From Rhizomucor pusillus (Eukaryota; Mucoromycota; Mucoromycetes; Mucorales; Lichtheimiaceae), in contig FWWN02000587.1 in NCBI GenBank assembly GCA_900175165.2, positions 90,033-154,032 on the forward strand: a stretch of DNA of 64,000 bases, given 5' to 3'. The position numbers and the translations under genes were made by a program. The notes under the pieces were generated by a model. It saw only the letters and a program-made list of their open reading frames with translations, was not told where the DNA came from and searched no databases. Below, piece after piece: positions 61,901 through 64,000 of this stretch (its first letter is position 1; the number at the start of each line of letters is the position of its first letter).

Positions 61901-62728
61901 TTGAGTTTATTAGAGACTATTAGTTACAGCTAGCGGCTATTTATTTTTAGGTTTTGAAACAGAAGCACTTTGTGGTAACAGCAACGTTCTTTCAAAAGTG
62001 GTGTGCAATTATGTATGGATTTGACTCAAATTCACATAAGGGCACATTAGGTAATAGACAAACCATGGCGCCGAGATCGGCATCGAGCGCCTTCCAGAAC
62101 CCTGCTTGCTCGCATCACAGTGCTTTTTTCAGGATTACCCTACATGGAATGATCACCCCTACAGCACTCTCCTCTTTTGGATGTATGTAATCCTCGAAAT
62201 CCGACTAAACTTTTATCTCCATTGCCACGTTGTTTTTGTGACATGTTCGTTCAATCATCCAACTTTGGGAATCAGTCGCTTAATTACCAGGAGGAAGGAT
62301 GCATAGACCCGGAACACGACCTGGTCGACGATGGATAAACGTTAATAACTAAAAGGAATAGTAATATCTACCAATAGAATTGTCTCACGGCAAATTTATC
62401 GCCGTAGAAAGAGCCCCGATCGAAGCAAGTGGTCTGCGCACAGTCTTTTTGCGACGCGCCAACAGGACCATCCCGGATAAAGGTACCATGACCAATCAAA
62501 TTGCGGTTACTAAATTTGTAACGCTTAAGTGATCCAAGAAATTATATATAAGCCGTGCATCGCCAATCTATTATTGCTGCCGAACTACCTTTTTCCTCTT
62601 CCACCAGGGCCACCTCTCTCGCAACAATACTCTCTCAACAACCTCTCAGTTCTCTTATATATTCCCTCTTATTGTCTGTTTATCTTCTTTTTTTTTTCTG
62701 TCTACGATAGTCTCTCGTCTATTCCAAC
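58961..62728. other. Long intergenic region and promoter of the Zn2Cys6 gene
   Basis: About 3.8 kb without a supported gene. A poly-A run is at 59840-59852. A 110-codon frame at 61601-61933 is the longest and is not recognised. The last 200 bp hold a TATA box and a pyrimidine-rich leader. Confidence 0.5.
62543..62552 (+). promoter_or_regulatory. TATA box of the Zn2Cys6 gene
   Basis: TATATATAAG, 177 nt upstream of the ATG at 62729, is identical to the box before the homeobox gene at 27018. The leader between is CT-rich. Confidence 0.6.
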
Positions 62729-63921
62729 ATGCAACAACAACAACCTGCTCACTTCCACCCAAACTATGCCGTCGCCTATGAAGACATAAATCCTTCTTCT
62801 ACTTTTTACTATGGACATCAACAACAAGGCCAACTGCAATACCAACAGCAACAACAACTACAACAGCAGGTTTCCATGACACCTGTCGCCCACAATATGA
62901 ACATAGTTGACACCTTGCTTTACGACGTCGAAGAGCAGCAACCCGCCCCTGCCTTTACACACATGGTTACTCCTTCCCACGCGAACAAACAATCTTCTCG
63001 AAAAGATAATCGGAAGCGCCCGAAGCGCAAGCAAGTCAAAAACGCATGTGGTAAGCATCAATTTTTTCTTCTGGGCATCTCGTGGTGACACAAGAGAGGT
63101 TCTTCGTGACACAAGAGAAGTTCTTCGGCTCTTTGACTTTTTTATATCCATTGTTCATCTCCGCTCATTTGAATTTTCTTTTTCTAGTCAACTGCCAAAA
63201 GGCTTGCAAGAAATGCGATGACGGCCGCCCGTGCCAGCGCTGTATCAAGCTTGGTCTCACTGCTACCTGTGTCAACTCGCCCAGAAAGGAGCGCAAGAAA
63301 GGTGTTAAGCGTGGTCCATACAAGAAACGCCAACAAGCAACTGCCCAACAGTCGACAGCAGCTAGCAGTAACCCTCCAGCTCTGACAAACTTGGACTCTA
63401 GCGACAGCGACGGTGCAGCCATTACTCCCTCCCCCACCCAGTTCTACTGCCCTGACGATTTCCGACAGCAGCCTAGCTTGATTACTACCTCTCCGCCGCT
63501 TCTCCTGCAGCAACAGCAACAGGAACCTTCTCCCCTTTCTGTAACTTCGAGTTTCGATGACATGCTTGTTGGTTGTATGAACACCGGCAGCAGCAACGTT
63601 GGAAACATGACTTCGCCTCCTACGTCTCAGTTTGACATGTGGTGGAACCAACCACAAATGCCTGAATCGTTTCCAGTTGCCAAGCAACAGCCTCAGCATG
63701 TGCCGTACAACCCGACTGCCACTTTCTGCGACGACCCATATGTTGTCTATTCTCAGCAGTCGTCTGTAATTTACCCTGCACAGCAACAGATGCCTTATCA
63801 AGAAAAGTGGGTGGCACAGCAGCACCAGCAACCGCAACCATGCCAACATCAACCCTATCAGCAACTGCAACAGGATTGCACATCTGTCGGCTACTGGCAA
63901 TCCTTCCTTTCTACCTTCTAA
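62729..63921 (+). CDS. Zn2Cys6 (fungal zinc cluster) transcription factor
   Basis: Two exons (62729-63050, 63188-63921) give 351 aa. The zinc cluster spans residues 107-135, with cysteines at 107, 110, 117, 123, 126 and 135 (C-x2-C-x6-C-x5-C-x2-C-x8-C). The first intron falls inside it, one base after Cys107. It is flanked by basic linkers (RKRPKRKQVKNAC before; RKERKKGVKRGPYKKR after). Both ends are Gln- and Ser/Pro-rich, including QQQQQLQQQ, and no fungal-specific middle homology region is seen. The linker GPYKKR is common in Mucorales zinc-cluster proteins. A 21-bp tandem duplication lies in the intron. Confidence 0.92.
63085..63126. repeat. Two-copy 21-bp tandem repeat in an intron
   Basis: gtgacacaagagaggttcttc is followed at once by the same sequence with a single change (a for g). 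It lies in the 137-nt intron of the Zn2Cys6 gene, longer than the other introns here. Confidence 0.85.
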
Positions 63922-64000
63922 TCGACGAATCATATCACATCCACATCATTACCACCATACAACCTTTTTCCGGCCGTCTGCATTTTTTTGCTGTCTTTTT
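63922..64000. other. 3' flank of the Zn2Cys6 gene
   Basis: The window ends 79 bp after the stop codon in pyrimidine-rich sequence; probably 3' UTR. Confidence 0.5.

Noticed and set aside
63184..63933. Minus-strand open frame of 249 codons
   Set aside because: It is the reverse of the Gln/Ser-rich second exon of the Zn2Cys6 gene; its Leu/Arg-rich text is a complement artefact.
1..64000. CRISPR arrays, bacterial operons, tRNA or rRNA genes
   Set aside because: No regularly spaced repeats, Shine-Dalgarno layouts or cloverleaf arms with a GTTCGA-type loop were found by eye. A tRNAscan or Infernal run could still find short RNAs.

Overview
This window is nuclear DNA of a fungus, most likely an early-diverging filamentous lineage (Mucoromycota, probably Mucorales). 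The protein-coding genes are cut by many short introns (about 50-75 nt, GT..AG). Every recognisable product is a fungal or general eukaryotic nuclear gene. Two decayed transposons fit this group: a Ty3/Gypsy reverse transcriptase, and a TnpB/Fanzor-like zinc-ribbon plus RuvC tail. The phylum is inferred from gene style and was not tested by a search. I could support 24 protein-coding genes, two mobile-element remnants and one weak small ORF. I saw no tRNA, rRNA or CRISPR.

Region 1 (1-11.5 kb): the 3' part of VPS45 (SM protein for endosomal SNAREs), then four genes on the minus strand: eIF6/TIF6, DDB1, a mitochondrial D-2-hydroxyglutarate/D-lactate dehydrogenase, and a Rho1-type GTPase. Region 2 (13-26 kb): CTF18 (alternative clamp loader) runs tail to tail into WSS1 (DNA-protein crosslink protease) with 30 bp between stops. 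WSS1 shares a short divergent promoter with a SulP transporter carrying STAS and cyclic-nucleotide-binding domains. UTP23 and DPH2 follow.

Region 3 (27-48 kb) holds a homeodomain factor, EBP2, a decayed Gypsy element, a small PY-motif membrane protein, mitochondrial uL3, MAK11, a heavily glycosylated secreted protein, a kapC/YAP-like bZIP, galactokinase, an ATF/CREB-type bZIP and an orphan acidic protein. A decayed TnpB/Fanzor-like fragment lies near 47.5 kb. Region 4 (48-64 kb) holds mitochondrial bS21, POB3 (FACT), a DH-PH RhoGEF, a WWE-like orphan and a Zn2Cys6 factor, separated by two intergenic stretches of about 4 kb.

Themes: translation and ribosome assembly recur (eIF6, UTP23, EBP2, MAK11, DPH2, two mitoribosomal proteins). 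So do chromatin and genome maintenance (DDB1, CTF18, WSS1, POB3), Rho signalling (a Rho1-type GTPase and a RhoGEF about 40 kb apart) and four transcription factors with long flanking DNA. I found no obvious new multi-gene system. The least conventional loci are the PY-motif membrane protein, the orphan acidic protein, the WWE-like orphan, the glycoprotein and the TnpB/Fanzor-like relic.
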